Shown here: positions 56,541 to 64,000 of the stretch, piece by piece
Layout: every line of letters starts with the position of its first letter
How positions within the stretch are numbered: position 1 is the first letter of the stretch
Assembly: GCA_021816585.1 (NCBI GenBank)
Contig: JAKAXL010000001.1
Coordinates: 124,001-188,000 of the forward strand
Direction: 5' to 3'
Length of the DNA: 64,000 bases
Source: Pseudomonadota bacterium
GTDB lineage: Bacteria; Pseudomonadota; Gammaproteobacteria; Burkholderiales; Burkholderiaceae_C
Notes under the pieces: generated by a model
What the model saw: the letters and a program-made list of their open reading frames with translations, nothing else
Databases searched by the model: none
What the model was told of the DNA's origin: nothing
Made by a program: the position numbers and the translations under genes

Positions 56541-57407
56541 ATGCCTCCATCCAGCGAAGCCCCCGAAAATCCACCCGCAGTGATGTTCCTCAACGCCGCC
56601 GACCCCAGCGGCGCGGCGGGGCTGAGCGCCGACCAGGCGGTGTGCGCGGCGGTGGGCTGCCACGCGCTGCCCGTGACCACCTCCATCTGGGTGTGCGACA
56701 CCGCCGAGGTGTTCGACATTGTCGAGATCGATGCCGACGCGGTGGTCGAGCAGGCGCGCGCCGTGCTGCAGGACGTCGAGCTGGCGGCCTGGAAGGTCGG
56801 CTTCCTCGGCAGCGTCGACGTGGTCAGCGCGGTCGCCGAACTGCTGGCCGACTATTCGCAATTGCCCCTGGTCACCTACGTGGGCAATCTGCAGGCGCTG
56901 GAGGAGTCGCAGGTCGAGGAATACATCAAGGCGATGCAGGAGCTGGTGCTTCCGCAGACCCGCGTGCTGTGCGGCAACGCCACCGCGCTGAGCCAGTTCC
57001 TGTTCCCCGACGTCGAGCGCGAGCAGCCCCCGACCCCCGACGCGCTGATGCAGCAGGCGCAGTCGATGGGCGTGCAGTACCTGCTGGTCAGCGGCGTGCT
57101 GGTGCCCGAGAACCATGTCGAGAACGTGCTGCTGAGCCCGCGCCGGCAGCTGGTACGCGAGCGGTTCGAGATGGTCGACGCAGGCTTCTCCGGAGCCGGC
57201 GACACCTTGTCGGCCGCGGTGGCCTCGCTGCTCGGCGCCGGCGCCAAGCTCGACCAGGCGGTGCACGAGGCGCTCGAATTCCTCGACCAGAGCCTGGATT
57301 TCGCCTACCGTCCGGGAATGGGCAATTTCGTGCCCGACCGCTTCTTCTGGGCGCAGACCGGCCCCGAGGGCGAGGGCGAGTCGATCTCGCCGGTCGGCCT
57401 GCAGTAG
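56541..57407 (+). CDS. thiD: Hydroxymethylpyrimidine kinase-like protein (ThiD family)
   Basis: A 288-residue ribokinase-fold protein. FLNAADPSGAAGLSADQAV is the N-terminal substrate region, TTSIWVCDT follows, and GFSGAGDTLSAAVAS near residue 217 is the anion-hole motif with the catalytic Asp. It should phosphorylate HMP or HMP-phosphate for thiamin synthesis; the GAGD form differs slightly from the GTGC of many ThiD. Start ATG 56541 is chosen by homology to the conserved start. Divergent from rubredoxin, upstream of hemL. Confidence 0.88.
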   Translation: MPPSSEAPENPPAVMFLNAADPSGAAGLSADQAVCAAVGCHALPVTTSIWVCDTAEVFDIVEIDADAVVEQARAVLQDVELAAWKVGFLGSVDVVSAVAELLADYSQLPLVTYVGNLQALEESQVEEYIKAMQELVLPQTRVLCGNATALSQFLFPDVEREQPPTPDALMQQAQSMGVQYLLVSGVLVPENHVENVLLSPRRQLVRERFEMVDAGFSGAGDTLSAAVASLLGAGAKLDQAVHEALEFLDQSLDFAYRPGMGNFVPDRFFWAQTGPEGEGESISPVGLQ

Positions 57408-57512
57408 CACCCCGGGGTGCGCCCGCGGCGGGCTCGCGCGCTGGGCGCTCCGCGTTTGTTGCAACGCAGCGCGGCGCCGCGGCGCCGACGCCGCTTCGTG
57501 TCGGAACCATCC

Positions 57513-58808
57513 ATGTCCAGCCAGCAGACCAACCAGTCCCTGTTCGAGCGCGCGCAGCGCAGCATTCCCGGCGGCGTCAACTCGCCGGTGCGGGCCTTCC
57601 GCCAGGTCGGAGGGGTGCCGCGCTTCATCGATCACGCGCAGGGCCCGTACATGGTCGATGCCGAGGGCACGCGCTACATCGACTACATCGGCTCCTGGGG
57701 CCCGATGATCGCCGGGCATGCGCATCCCGAGGTCATCGAGGCGGTGCAGCGCGCGGCCACGCGCTCGCTGTCCTTCGGCGCGCCGACCGCCGACGAGATC
57801 GACATGGCCGAGGCGATCCGCGACGTGATGCCGGCGGCCGAGATGCTGCGCCTGGTCTCCAGCGGAACCGAGGCCGCGATGAGTGCGCTGCGCCTGGCGC
57901 GCGGCTTCACCGGGCGCGACGCCATCGTCAAGTTCGAGGGCTGCTACCACGGCCACGCCGACAGCCTGCTGGTGAAGGCCGGCTCCGGGCTGCTGACCTT
58001 CGGCAACCCGAGTTCGGCCGGCGTGCCGGCCGACGTCGCCGCGCACACCCTGGTGCTGGAATACAACAACATCGCGCAACTCGACGAGCTGTTCGCGGCG
58101 CGCGGTTCGCAGATCGCCTGCGTGCTGGTCGAGCCGATCGCCGGCAACATGAACTTCGTGCGCGGCAGCGCCGAATGGCATCGCCGCCTGCGCGAGCTGT
58201 GCACGCAGCACGGCACGCTGCTGGTGTGGGACGAGGTGATGACCGGGCTGCGCGTGGCGCTGGGCGGGGCGCAGCAGGTCTACGGCATCCGTCCCGACCT
58301 GGTGGTGCTGGGCAAGGTGATCGGCGGCGGCATGCCGCTGGCCGCCTTCGGCGGGCGCGCCGACGTGATGCGCCAGCTGTCGCCGCTGGGTGCGGTCTAC
58401 CAGGCCGGAACCCTGTCGGGCAACCCTGTCGCGGTGGCCGCGGGCATGGCGCAATTGCGCATCGTGCGCCGTCCCGGTTTCTACGAGTCGCTGGGCGCCG
58501 CGACGCGGCGCCTGATGCAGGGGCTGGAGCAGGCCGCGGCGCGCCACGGCGTGCCGCTGCGCACCGACTGCGAGGGCGGCATGTTCGGCGTGTACTTCGC
58601 GTCGAGCCTGCCGAGCAGCTACGCCGAGGTTGCGCGCGCCGATCTCGAGGCCTTCAAGGCCTTTTTCCACGCCATGCTGGCGCGCGGCGTGTACCTGGCG
58701 CCCAGCATGTTCGAGGCCGGTTTCGTGTCCAGCGCGCACGACGACGAGGTGCTGGAGGCGACGCTGCGCGCCGCCGACGCGGCCTTCGCCGAGCTGGCCG
58801 CACGCTGA
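57513..58808 (+). CDS. hemL: Glutamate-1-semialdehyde 2,1-aminomutase
   Basis: A 431-residue PLP enzyme that makes 5-aminolevulinate in the C5 haem route. [12 protein letters not shown] is the diagnostic N-terminal motif. The PLP site is [16 protein letters not shown] with K268, and the WDEVMTGLR and [13 protein letters not shown] blocks are intact. Length is normal. 105 bases separate it from thiD. Convergent with mtgA. Confidence 0.97.
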   Translation: MSSQQTNQSLFERAQRSIPGGVNSPVRAFRQVGGVPRFIDHAQGPYMVDAEGTRYIDYIGSWGPMIAGHAHPEVIEAVQRAATRSLSFGAPTADEIDMAEAIRDVMPAAEMLRLVSSGTEAAMSALRLARGFTGRDAIVKFEGCYHGHADSLLVKAGSGLLTFGNPSSAGVPADVAAHTLVLEYNNIAQLDELFAARGSQIACVLVEPIAGNMNFVRGSAEWHRRLRELCTQHGTLLVWDEVMTGLRVALGGAQQVYGIRPDLVVLGKVIGGGMPLAAFGGRADVMRQLSPLGAVYQAGTLSGNPVAVAAGMAQLRIVRRPGFYESLGAATRRLMQGLEQAAARHGVPLRTDCEGGMFGVYFASSLPSSYAEVARADLEAFKAFFHAMLARGVYLAPSMFEAGFVSSAHDDEVLEATLRAADAAFAELAAR

Positions 58809-58829
58809 CGCCGGCGCTGCGCCGCGCGT

Positions 58830-59549
58830 TCAGCGGGGGATCTGTGCGTCCCCGGCGCGCGCCGCGATGACGGAACTGCGGCGGTCGATGTAGGGCCCGT
58901 ACAGGTGGTGCTGGAAGTAGCGTGGCGCCGGCAGCATCACCGCCAGGCGCGCACCCTGCAGGCGCGACAGCCGCGACGCCGGCTCGTGGAAATAGGCCTG
59001 CGCGGCGGCCTGCGCACCGTACACGCCGTTGCCCCACTCGACGCTGTTCAGGTACATCTCGAGAATGCGCCGTTTGTCCAGCAGCAGTTCCAGCATGCCG
59101 GTGATCACCAGTTCCTGCGCCTTGCGCAGGTAGCTGCGCTCGGGGGACAGGAACAGGTTCTTCGCCAGTTGCTGGGTGATGGTCGAGCCGCCGACCAGCA
59201 GGTGCCGGCGCTCGGCGTAGCGGCTGTGGTCGCGGATCCACGCATCGCGCAGCGCCTGCCAGTCGACTCCCGGGTTGACCAGGAAGGTGGAATCCTCGGA
59301 GGCCACCACCGAGCGCTTGAGCCAGGGGCTGATCTCGGCGTAGGGCGTCCAGTCGTGGCGCCAGAGCACGGGCTGGCGTTCGTGCAGCATGCGGATCTGC
59401 GCGGCGCGCATGAACGCGGTGTCGTGCACCGCGAACACCGACCACAGCGCGATGCGCAGCGCGAAGTAGCCCTGCAGCACGAGCAGGGCGCAGCATGCCA
59501 GCAACAGCAGCCGGCGCAGCGCGTGGGGGCGCGAAGGGCGCTTGGGCAT
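58830..59549 (-). CDS. mtgA: Monofunctional peptidoglycan glycosyltransferase
   Basis: A 239-residue GT51 enzyme that polymerises lipid II. One membrane helix at about 12-35. The catalytic Glu is E85 in VVASEDSTFLVNPGVDW; the second GT51 motif is GGSTITQQLAKNLFL, then KAQELVITGMLELLL and NSVEWGNGVYG. No transpeptidase domain, so it is MtgA rather than a class A PBP. Twelve bases after the aroE stop. Confidence 0.96.
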   Translation of the reverse strand: MPKRPSRPHALRRLLLLACCALLVLQGYFALRIALWSVFAVHDTAFMRAAQIRMLHERQPVLWRHDWTPYAEISPWLKRSVVASEDSTFLVNPGVDWQALRDAWIRDHSRYAERRHLLVGGSTITQQLAKNLFLSPERSYLRKAQELVITGMLELLLDKRRILEMYLNSVEWGNGVYGAQAAAQAYFHEPASRLSRLQGARLAVMLPAPRYFQHHLYGPYIDRRSSVIAARAGDAQIPR

Positions 59550-59560
59550 CGCTTGCGGCC

Positions 59561-60427
59561 TCAGCTCGCCGCGGCCTCGGCGTCGAGTTCGGCGCGCAGC
59601 TGGCGCAGCACCGGCTCGGTGCGCACGCGGGTTGCGCGCCACAGCGCGAAGCTCTCGGCCGCCTGCTCCACCAGCATGCCCAGGCCGTCGTGCGCGCGCG
59701 CGCCGGCGGCGCGCGCCAGCAGCACGAAGGGCGTCGGCCGCGCCGCATACATCATGTCGTAGGCCAGCGCGCCGGCGTGCAGCACCCCGGGCGGCAGCTG
59801 CGGCAGTTCGCCGCCCAGCGAGCCGGCGGTGGCGTGGATCACCAGATCGTGCCCGCGCGCCGGCGCGCGGCTGGCGCCCAGCGCGGCGCCGTGCCGAGCC
59901 GCGAGTTGCGCGTGCCGCCGCACCAGCCCTTCGGCGCGCTCGTGGCTGCGGTTCCACACCTCCAGTTGCGCTGCGCCGGCCTCGATCAACGATCCCAGCA
60001 CCCCGGAGGCGGCGCCGCCGGCGCCCAGCAGCAGCACGCGCATGCCGCGCAGCGCCTGTGCCTCGCCGTCGCGTCCGAGCAGGCGCGCCAGATCGCGCAC
60101 CAGCCCGATGCCGTCGGTGTTGTCGCCCCACAGCAGCCCCTGCTCGTCCCAGCCCAGGGTGTTGGCCGCCTGCGCCAGCTCGGCACGCGGCGACAGGCGC
60201 GACGCCGCGCGCGCGGCGTCGAACTTGCAGGGCACGGTGACGTTGCAGCCGCGTCCGCCGTCGGCGCGCAGCGCCGCCAGCGCGGCGTCGAAGCCGCCCG
60301 GCGCAACCAGCCTGCGCTCGTAGCGCAGCGCCTGCCCGCATTGCTGCGCGAACAACTGGTGGATGCGCGGCGAGCGGCTGTGCTGCACCGGGTTGCCGAG
60401 CACGGCGTAGAGGTCGGGGAGGCTCAT
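59561..60427 (-). CDS. aroE: Shikimate dehydrogenase
   Basis: A 288-residue enzyme that reduces dehydroshikimate with NADPH. YAVLGNPVQHSRSPRIH (substrate serines), NVTVPCKFDAA with the catalytic lysine, NTDGIGLVRDL and the cofactor loop LLLGAGGAASGVL are present. Its ATG overlaps the stop of the TonB-like gene (ATGA). Third shikimate-pathway gene in the window. Confidence 0.96.
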   Translation of the reverse strand: MSLPDLYAVLGNPVQHSRSPRIHQLFAQQCGQALRYERRLVAPGGFDAALAALRADGGRGCNVTVPCKFDAARAASRLSPRAELAQAANTLGWDEQGLLWGDNTDGIGLVRDLARLLGRDGEAQALRGMRVLLLGAGGAASGVLGSLIEAGAAQLEVWNRSHERAEGLVRRHAQLAARHGAALGASRAPARGHDLVIHATAGSLGGELPQLPPGVLHAGALAYDMMYAARPTPFVLLARAAGARAHDGLGMLVEQAAESFALWRATRVRTEPVLRQLRAELDAEAAAS

Positions 60428-61323
60428 CGGGTGGCGGGGGCCTGCGGCGGCGGGTCGGGTGCGCGCAGCTCGGTGCTCAGGCCGCGGTCGCGGGTGAAAT
60501 CGAATCCGGCGACGACCACGATCTGGTCGGCGTCGCGCAGCATCGCGGGCGTGAAGCCGCCGAAGGGCTGCGCGGCTTCGACGATGGCGCGTGCCATGTG
60601 GTCGAGCAGCGCGTCGCCCGAGCCGCGCACGACCTCGGCGCGCAGCACGCGCCCGCCGGAGTCGACGGTGATGGCCATGATCAGGCGCCCGTACAGCTTG
60701 TGGCCGTCGCGCTGCGGGAAGTCGGCGGTGCCCAGGCGTTCGATCTTCTCGCGCATGTGGTCGTAGTACAGCGCGTACGGAACGCTGCGCGTGCTGGGGC
60801 CGACGAAACGCCGGCGCGGACGAGCGTTGTCCAGCTCGATGCGGCGCTGGATGGCGCCGATCAGCTGCAGCAGTTCGCGTCGGCGCTGCTGCAGCTCGGT
60901 CGGGTCGTCGGGCGATGCCGTCTCGCCATGCTGCGCGTCCTGCAGCGTGACGATCTGGCTGCGCTGCGCGCTCAGCACCTGCTGGCGCCGCGGCGACTGG
61001 CGCTGCTCGCGCGGGTGCGCGGGCTGCGCGGAGTCGCCCGATTGCGTGCGCTGCGCCGCCGGCAGCGGCGTCGCGGCCAGGCCCGCGCGCGCGGTGCCTC
61101 CGCCTTGCAGGTTGGCCTGCGCCAGCGCCTGCGGGCGCTGCGGGGCGTCCGGGCTGGCGCGGTTGACCAGCACCACCGACAGCGGGGGGTTCTCGAAGGC
61201 GCGGTCGAAGGCGTGCGGGGCGCCGAAGTGCAGCGCCAGCACCACCACGTGCAGTGCCACCGATACGCCGATGGCCCATTGCAGCGGGCTCAGGCGCAGG
61301 TTCGGGCGGCGCACGGCGTGCAT
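60424..61323 (-). CDS. TonB-like energy-transducing protein
   Basis: A 299-residue protein with an N-terminal membrane anchor (WAIGVSVALHVVVLALHFG, about 15-33), a Gln/Arg/Pro-rich periplasmic stretch and a C-terminal TonB-type domain (about 200-285; YGRLIMAITVDSGGRVLRAEVVRGSG and the GFTPAML end). ExbB/ExbD are not in the window. The gene order rnb-tonB-aroE-mtgA is shared with Burkholderia. Whether it energises outer-membrane receptors or only braces the envelope cannot be told from sequence. Confidence 0.88.
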   Translation of the reverse strand: MHAVRRPNLRLSPLQWAIGVSVALHVVVLALHFGAPHAFDRAFENPPLSVVLVNRASPDAPQRPQALAQANLQGGGTARAGLAATPLPAAQRTQSGDSAQPAHPREQRQSPRRQQVLSAQRSQIVTLQDAQHGETASPDDPTELQQRRRELLQLIGAIQRRIELDNARPRRRFVGPSTRSVPYALYYDHMREKIERLGTADFPQRDGHKLYGRLIMAITVDSGGRVLRAEVVRGSGDALLDHMARAIVEAAQPFGGFTPAMLRDADQIVVVAGFDFTRDRGLSTELRAPDPPPQAPATR

Positions 61324-61334
61324 GCTGGCGCGGT

Positions 61335-63437
61335 TCAGTTGCCGGGGGCCGCGGCGGCGCCGTCGTGCAGGTGGCTGCCGGTGTGCTGCGCCGGCTGCGT
61401 CGCCGGCTGCGCGGTGGCCGGGTCCTCGGGCGCCTCCTGCTGCGCATCCACCGCCAGCTGCAGCCCGCCGGCCAGCGCTTCCTCGTCCTCGCCCTCGGGC
61501 GACTCCGGGGCCTCGGAGGCGGCGGCCGTGTCGTGCAGCACCTGCACGACATGGCAGGGCTGTTCGAGGGTGATGAGGTCGGGAGTGCCGAAGCGCACGC
61601 GCACGCGGGTGGCGCGCGGCAGCTCCTGCGCGCCCAGCGCGGCCAGCACCAGCGGCAACCCGTCCACGCGCACCAGGCCTTCGCGCAGCACCGCGCCGTC
61701 GGCCTGCTCGATGCCCTGCTGCTGCAGGTAGCGCAGGGTCCAGTAGCGCTCCATGCCGCGCTGGAAGTCGGCATAGGCCTTGTAGGCCTCCTCGAAGGCG
61801 CCGACCACGGCGAACAGCTGCGCGTCCTTCGGGCGGTAGGGCGCCGCCAGCGCCGCCGTACGCCCATGGCGCGCGGCAGCGATGATCTGGCCCTGGTTGA
61901 CGAGGTCGGCGTAGCGGCGCAGCGGCGACGTGCACCAGGCGTACTGCGCCACGCCGAGTCCCTGGTGGGGCGCGGCGCGCGTGCCCATGCGGGTGCGCAG
62001 GTTGGCGCCCACTCCGCTCTGGCTGCGGTAGATCGCGGGCAGTCCGAGCTCGGCCAGCCAGCCGCCCCAGGTCGAGTTGGCCAGGATCATCATCTCGGCC
62101 ACGATCAGGTCCAGCGGCGCACCGCGGCGCCGCGGCACGATGTCCACGCGCGCCGCGCCCTCGCCGAGGTCGAGGCCGTGCACGCGGAACGTGTAGTCCA
62201 CCCCGGCGTTGCGCTCGGGGCGTCCGCGCACCTGCTCGCGCCCGGCCTTGAGCTGCTGCGCGACGCGCCACAGCTGCGCCAGCTCGGCCGCGCAAGGGTA
62301 GTCCCGGCTGGCCGGGTCGGCGCCCAGCGCTTCCTCGGTGACGGACTCGTCGAGCAGGTCGTGGCGCAGGTTGGCGCAGATCGGCACGCGTTCGACGCGG
62401 GTCTCGAAGCCGAGCATGCGGCATTGCGCGTCGAAGTCCACGTACAGGCTCACCGCGGGCACGCTGGCGCCCTCGGCGAGGGTGAAGGCCTGCACCAGCT
62501 CATCGGGGAGCATGGTGATCTTGTCGCCGGGCATGTAGACGGTGGACATGCGCTGGCGCGCCGCCAGGTCCCAGGCGCTGTCGCGCTCCAGCGCCAGCGC
62601 CGGCGCGGCGATGTGGATGCCCACGCGCAGCGAGCCGTCGTCGCCGGCGCGCACCGACAGCGCGTCGTCGATCTCGGTGGTGGCCGAATCGTCGATGCTG
62701 AAGGCGCGCACGTCGGCCAGCGGCAGCTCGTCCGGCGCCAGGCGCGGCAGCGCGGCGTCGGCGAAACCGGTTCCGCGCGGAAAGTACTCCAGCAGGAAGC
62801 GCTGCATGTGGAAGCGCCACGGCGACGCGATCGCGCCGGCCTCGCGCAGCAGCTGCAGCGCGCCCTTGCCGCTGCGCCGCATGGCCAGCGCCAGCGCCTT
62901 GTACTCGGGACCGTTCTTGTCGGGCTTGAACAGCAGCGTGTACAGGCGCTCGGCGATTGCCGGCGGGCAGCGCCCCTGCTCGAGCTCCTGCGCATCGGCG
63001 TCGATGCGCCGCTCCAGTTCCTGGCGCCGCGCGATGCCGGCCAGCGCGGCCTGCAGCACGTCCGGCGCGGCCTTGCGAAAGCGCCCCTTGCCGCGACGCG
63101 AGAAATAGTGCGGGGCTGCGTGCAGGCGCAGCAGCACCGCGGCCTGCTGGCGCGCGTCGGCGGCGGCGCCGTAGTACTCGGCGGCCAGTTGCTCGAAGCC
63201 GAACTCGTCCTCCGGAGCGAACTCCCACAGCAGGTCCAGCTCGATGTCCTCCTGCTGCGCCTGCGCCCACTGCATCAGCGCATCGGGATCCGGGGATTCG
63301 AAGCGCAGCAGCGCCTGCTGCGACTTGATCTTCTGGCGCTTGCCGCTGGGCAGTTCCAGCTGCATCGATGCATCGGCCTGGCTCATCACGCGCGCAGTCG
63401 CGAGCTTGCCGGCCTCCTCGAATACGACGTAACTCAC
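61335..63437 (-). CDS. RNB-family exoribonuclease (RNase II/R type)
   Basis: A 700-residue 3'-5' exoribonuclease. The catalytic core carries AFSIDDSATTEIDDALSV (the aspartate cluster), followed by MPGDKITMLPDEL and SPLRRYADLVNQGQI. An N-terminal OB-like part is recognisable, but the canonical C-terminal S1 domain is short and replaced by an acidic Gln/Ala tail. The start is GTG 63437 because the family begins x-Y-V-V-F-E-E-A-G; TTG 63449 would add four residues. It degrades mRNA in the cytosol. Confidence 0.92.
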   Translation of the reverse strand: MSYVVFEEAGKLATARVMSQADASMQLELPSGKRQKIKSQQALLRFESPDPDALMQWAQAQQEDIELDLLWEFAPEDEFGFEQLAAEYYGAAADARQQAAVLLRLHAAPHYFSRRGKGRFRKAAPDVLQAALAGIARRQELERRIDADAQELEQGRCPPAIAERLYTLLFKPDKNGPEYKALALAMRRSGKGALQLLREAGAIASPWRFHMQRFLLEYFPRGTGFADAALPRLAPDELPLADVRAFSIDDSATTEIDDALSVRAGDDGSLRVGIHIAAPALALERDSAWDLAARQRMSTVYMPGDKITMLPDELVQAFTLAEGASVPAVSLYVDFDAQCRMLGFETRVERVPICANLRHDLLDESVTEEALGADPASRDYPCAAELAQLWRVAQQLKAGREQVRGRPERNAGVDYTFRVHGLDLGEGAARVDIVPRRRGAPLDLIVAEMMILANSTWGGWLAELGLPAIYRSQSGVGANLRTRMGTRAAPHQGLGVAQYAWCTSPLRRYADLVNQGQIIAAARHGRTAALAAPYRPKDAQLFAVVGAFEEAYKAYADFQRGMERYWTLRYLQQQGIEQADGAVLREGLVRVDGLPLVLAALGAQELPRATRVRVRFGTPDLITLEQPCHVVQVLHDTAAASEAPESPEGEDEEALAGGLQLAVDAQQEAPEDPATAQPATQPAQHTGSHLHDGAAAAPGN

Positions 63438-63449
63438 GAAGGATTCCAA

Positions 63450-64000
63450 TCAGTCGGCGCGTACGCCGAGAAAGGCCAGCACCGCGTCGCAGTGCCTGGC
63501 CGCGTAGTCTTCCAGCGCATGCCCCCCGCTGTCGGCGATGCGCAGGGTCGCGCCGGCGTAGCGCGCCAGCATTTCCCGCGCATCCAGGACCTCGTCGTCG
63601 CGTGCCACGACGACCAGGTAGCGCTCGGGGTGCGCGACCGGGGCCCGCAGCGGCCCGAGTTCGTAGTCGCGCAGTTGCCGTACATGCTCGGTCGTGAACT
63701 CGAAGCGCAGCGCCGGATCGTGCCAGCTGCCGAGCTCGCCGATGCTGGCGCGCAGGTCGCGCGCGGGGTCGACCGCCGGGTTGAGCAGCGCGGCGCGGCA
63801 GTCCAGCCGCTCGGCCAGCCAGGTGGCGTAGAAGCCGCCCAGCGAACTGCCCACCAGCACCAGGCGCTGCGGCGCGGCCTCGCGCACCAGGCGCAGCGCC
63901 AGCTCGATGGCGTCGCGCGGCGACGGCGGCAGCTGCGGGCACATCCATTGCACCGGAGCCTCGCCGGCACGCTGCAGCTGCTGCAGGCGCTGCAGGGTCT
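63450..64000 (-). CDS. YqiA-type esterase, C-terminal part (start outside window)
   Basis: The frame is open to the right edge, so the N-terminus is missing. The visible 183 residues are an alpha/beta hydrolase of the YqiA/UPF0227 family: WMCPQLPPSP, the nucleophile elbow LVGSSLGGFYATWLAE, LLNPAVDPARDL and a histidine in DSGGHALEDYA. A frame start at 63953 exists but would delete the expected first strand and oxyanion region. Function as a carboxylesterase is by family. It ends just before the RNB gene. Confidence 0.88.
   Translation of the reverse strand, partial: TLQRLQQLQRAGEAPVQWMCPQLPPSPRDAIELALRLVREAAPQRLVLVGSSLGGFYATWLAERLDCRAALLNPAVDPARDLRASIGELGSWHDPALRFEFTTEHVRQLRDYELGPLRAPVAHPERYLVVVARDDEVLDAREMLARYAGATLRIADSGGHALEDYAARHCDAVLAFLGVRAD

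Noticed and set aside
56541-57407. ThiD-like gene considered as pyridoxal kinase PdxY/PdxK
   Set aside because: The N-terminal A-A-D-P-S-G-A-A-G-L motif and position before hemL fit ThiD better, although the GAGD motif keeps some doubt.

Overview
This window reads as chromosomal DNA of a high-GC betaproteobacterium, most likely Burkholderiales. The grounds are a GC content of roughly 70% by eye (not computed), gene orders typical of that group (yceD-rpmF-plsX-fabHDG-acpP-fabF-rpoE-rseA-mucD-lepA-lepB-rnc-era-recO-pdxJ-acpS-nagZ; aroQ-accB-accC-prmA; pyrR-pyrB-pyrX; rubredoxin-pilGHIJ-chpA) and protein sequences that look betaproteobacterial. No insertion sequence, prophage, integrase, rRNA or CRISPR array was seen. 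Coding is dense, with many ATGA-type overlaps and no gene-free stretch above 300 bases.

Layout. 1-1190 (minus): the 5' part of maf and two half-size YeeE/YedE sulfur-transport-type membrane proteins. 1346-19701 (plus): a long housekeeping block covering fatty-acid synthesis, an RpoE sigma factor with its anti-sigma factor and a Do-type protease, LepA, signal peptidase, RNase III, Era, RecO, PdxJ, AcpS and NagZ. 19777-24756 (minus): aroQ-accB-accC-prmA and a zinc-ribbon/DUF3426 membrane protein with about 35 consecutive Pro-Glu dipeptides. 24931-28142: a conserved hypothetical gene, mpl and aroC. 28329-32360 (plus): an accessory block of a CBS-pair protein, two ferritin-like proteins and a DUF3300 protein, preceded by a near-perfect sigma-E-type promoter. 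32404-36390: an oxidoreductase, an Old Yellow Enzyme and a methyltransferase, divergent from an MmyB-type regulator. 36418-36492: tRNA-Arg(CCT). 36701-39934 (plus): ubiU-ubiV-ubiT for O2-independent ubiquinone synthesis, followed by an FNR-family regulator that lacks the N-terminal iron-sulfur cysteines. 39956-44466 (minus): plsC, an inactive dihydroorotase homologue (pyrX), pyrB, pyrR, ruvX and yqgE. 44523-46079: DNA photolyase. 46076-56401 (minus): the type IV pilus chemosensory system chpA-pilJ-pilI-pilH-pilG plus rubredoxin. 56541-58808 (plus): thiD-like and hemL. 58830-64000 (minus): mtgA, aroE, a TonB-like protein, an RNB exoribonuclease and the 3' part of a YqiA esterase.

The regulatory signals link these blocks. 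The window's own RpoE system offers a regulator for the sigma-E-type promoter of the CBS/ferritin-like block. The FNR-family protein keeps an E-x-x-S-R recognition helix, and FNR-like boxes lie upstream of ubiU and of its own gene, the latter about 42 bases from the predicted transcription start. Three genes (yceD, mpl, aroC) have a -10 hexamer ending 6-7 bases before the ATG, which predicts leaderless mRNAs. Between mucD and lepA an AT-rich island is followed by a 13-codon ORF and two hairpins, the second a canonical terminator, which looks like an attenuator or small-RNA locus. I see no single wholly new system. The strongest leads are the sigma-E-driven CBS/ferritin-like operon, the ubiUVT/atypical-FNR unit and the lepA leader.
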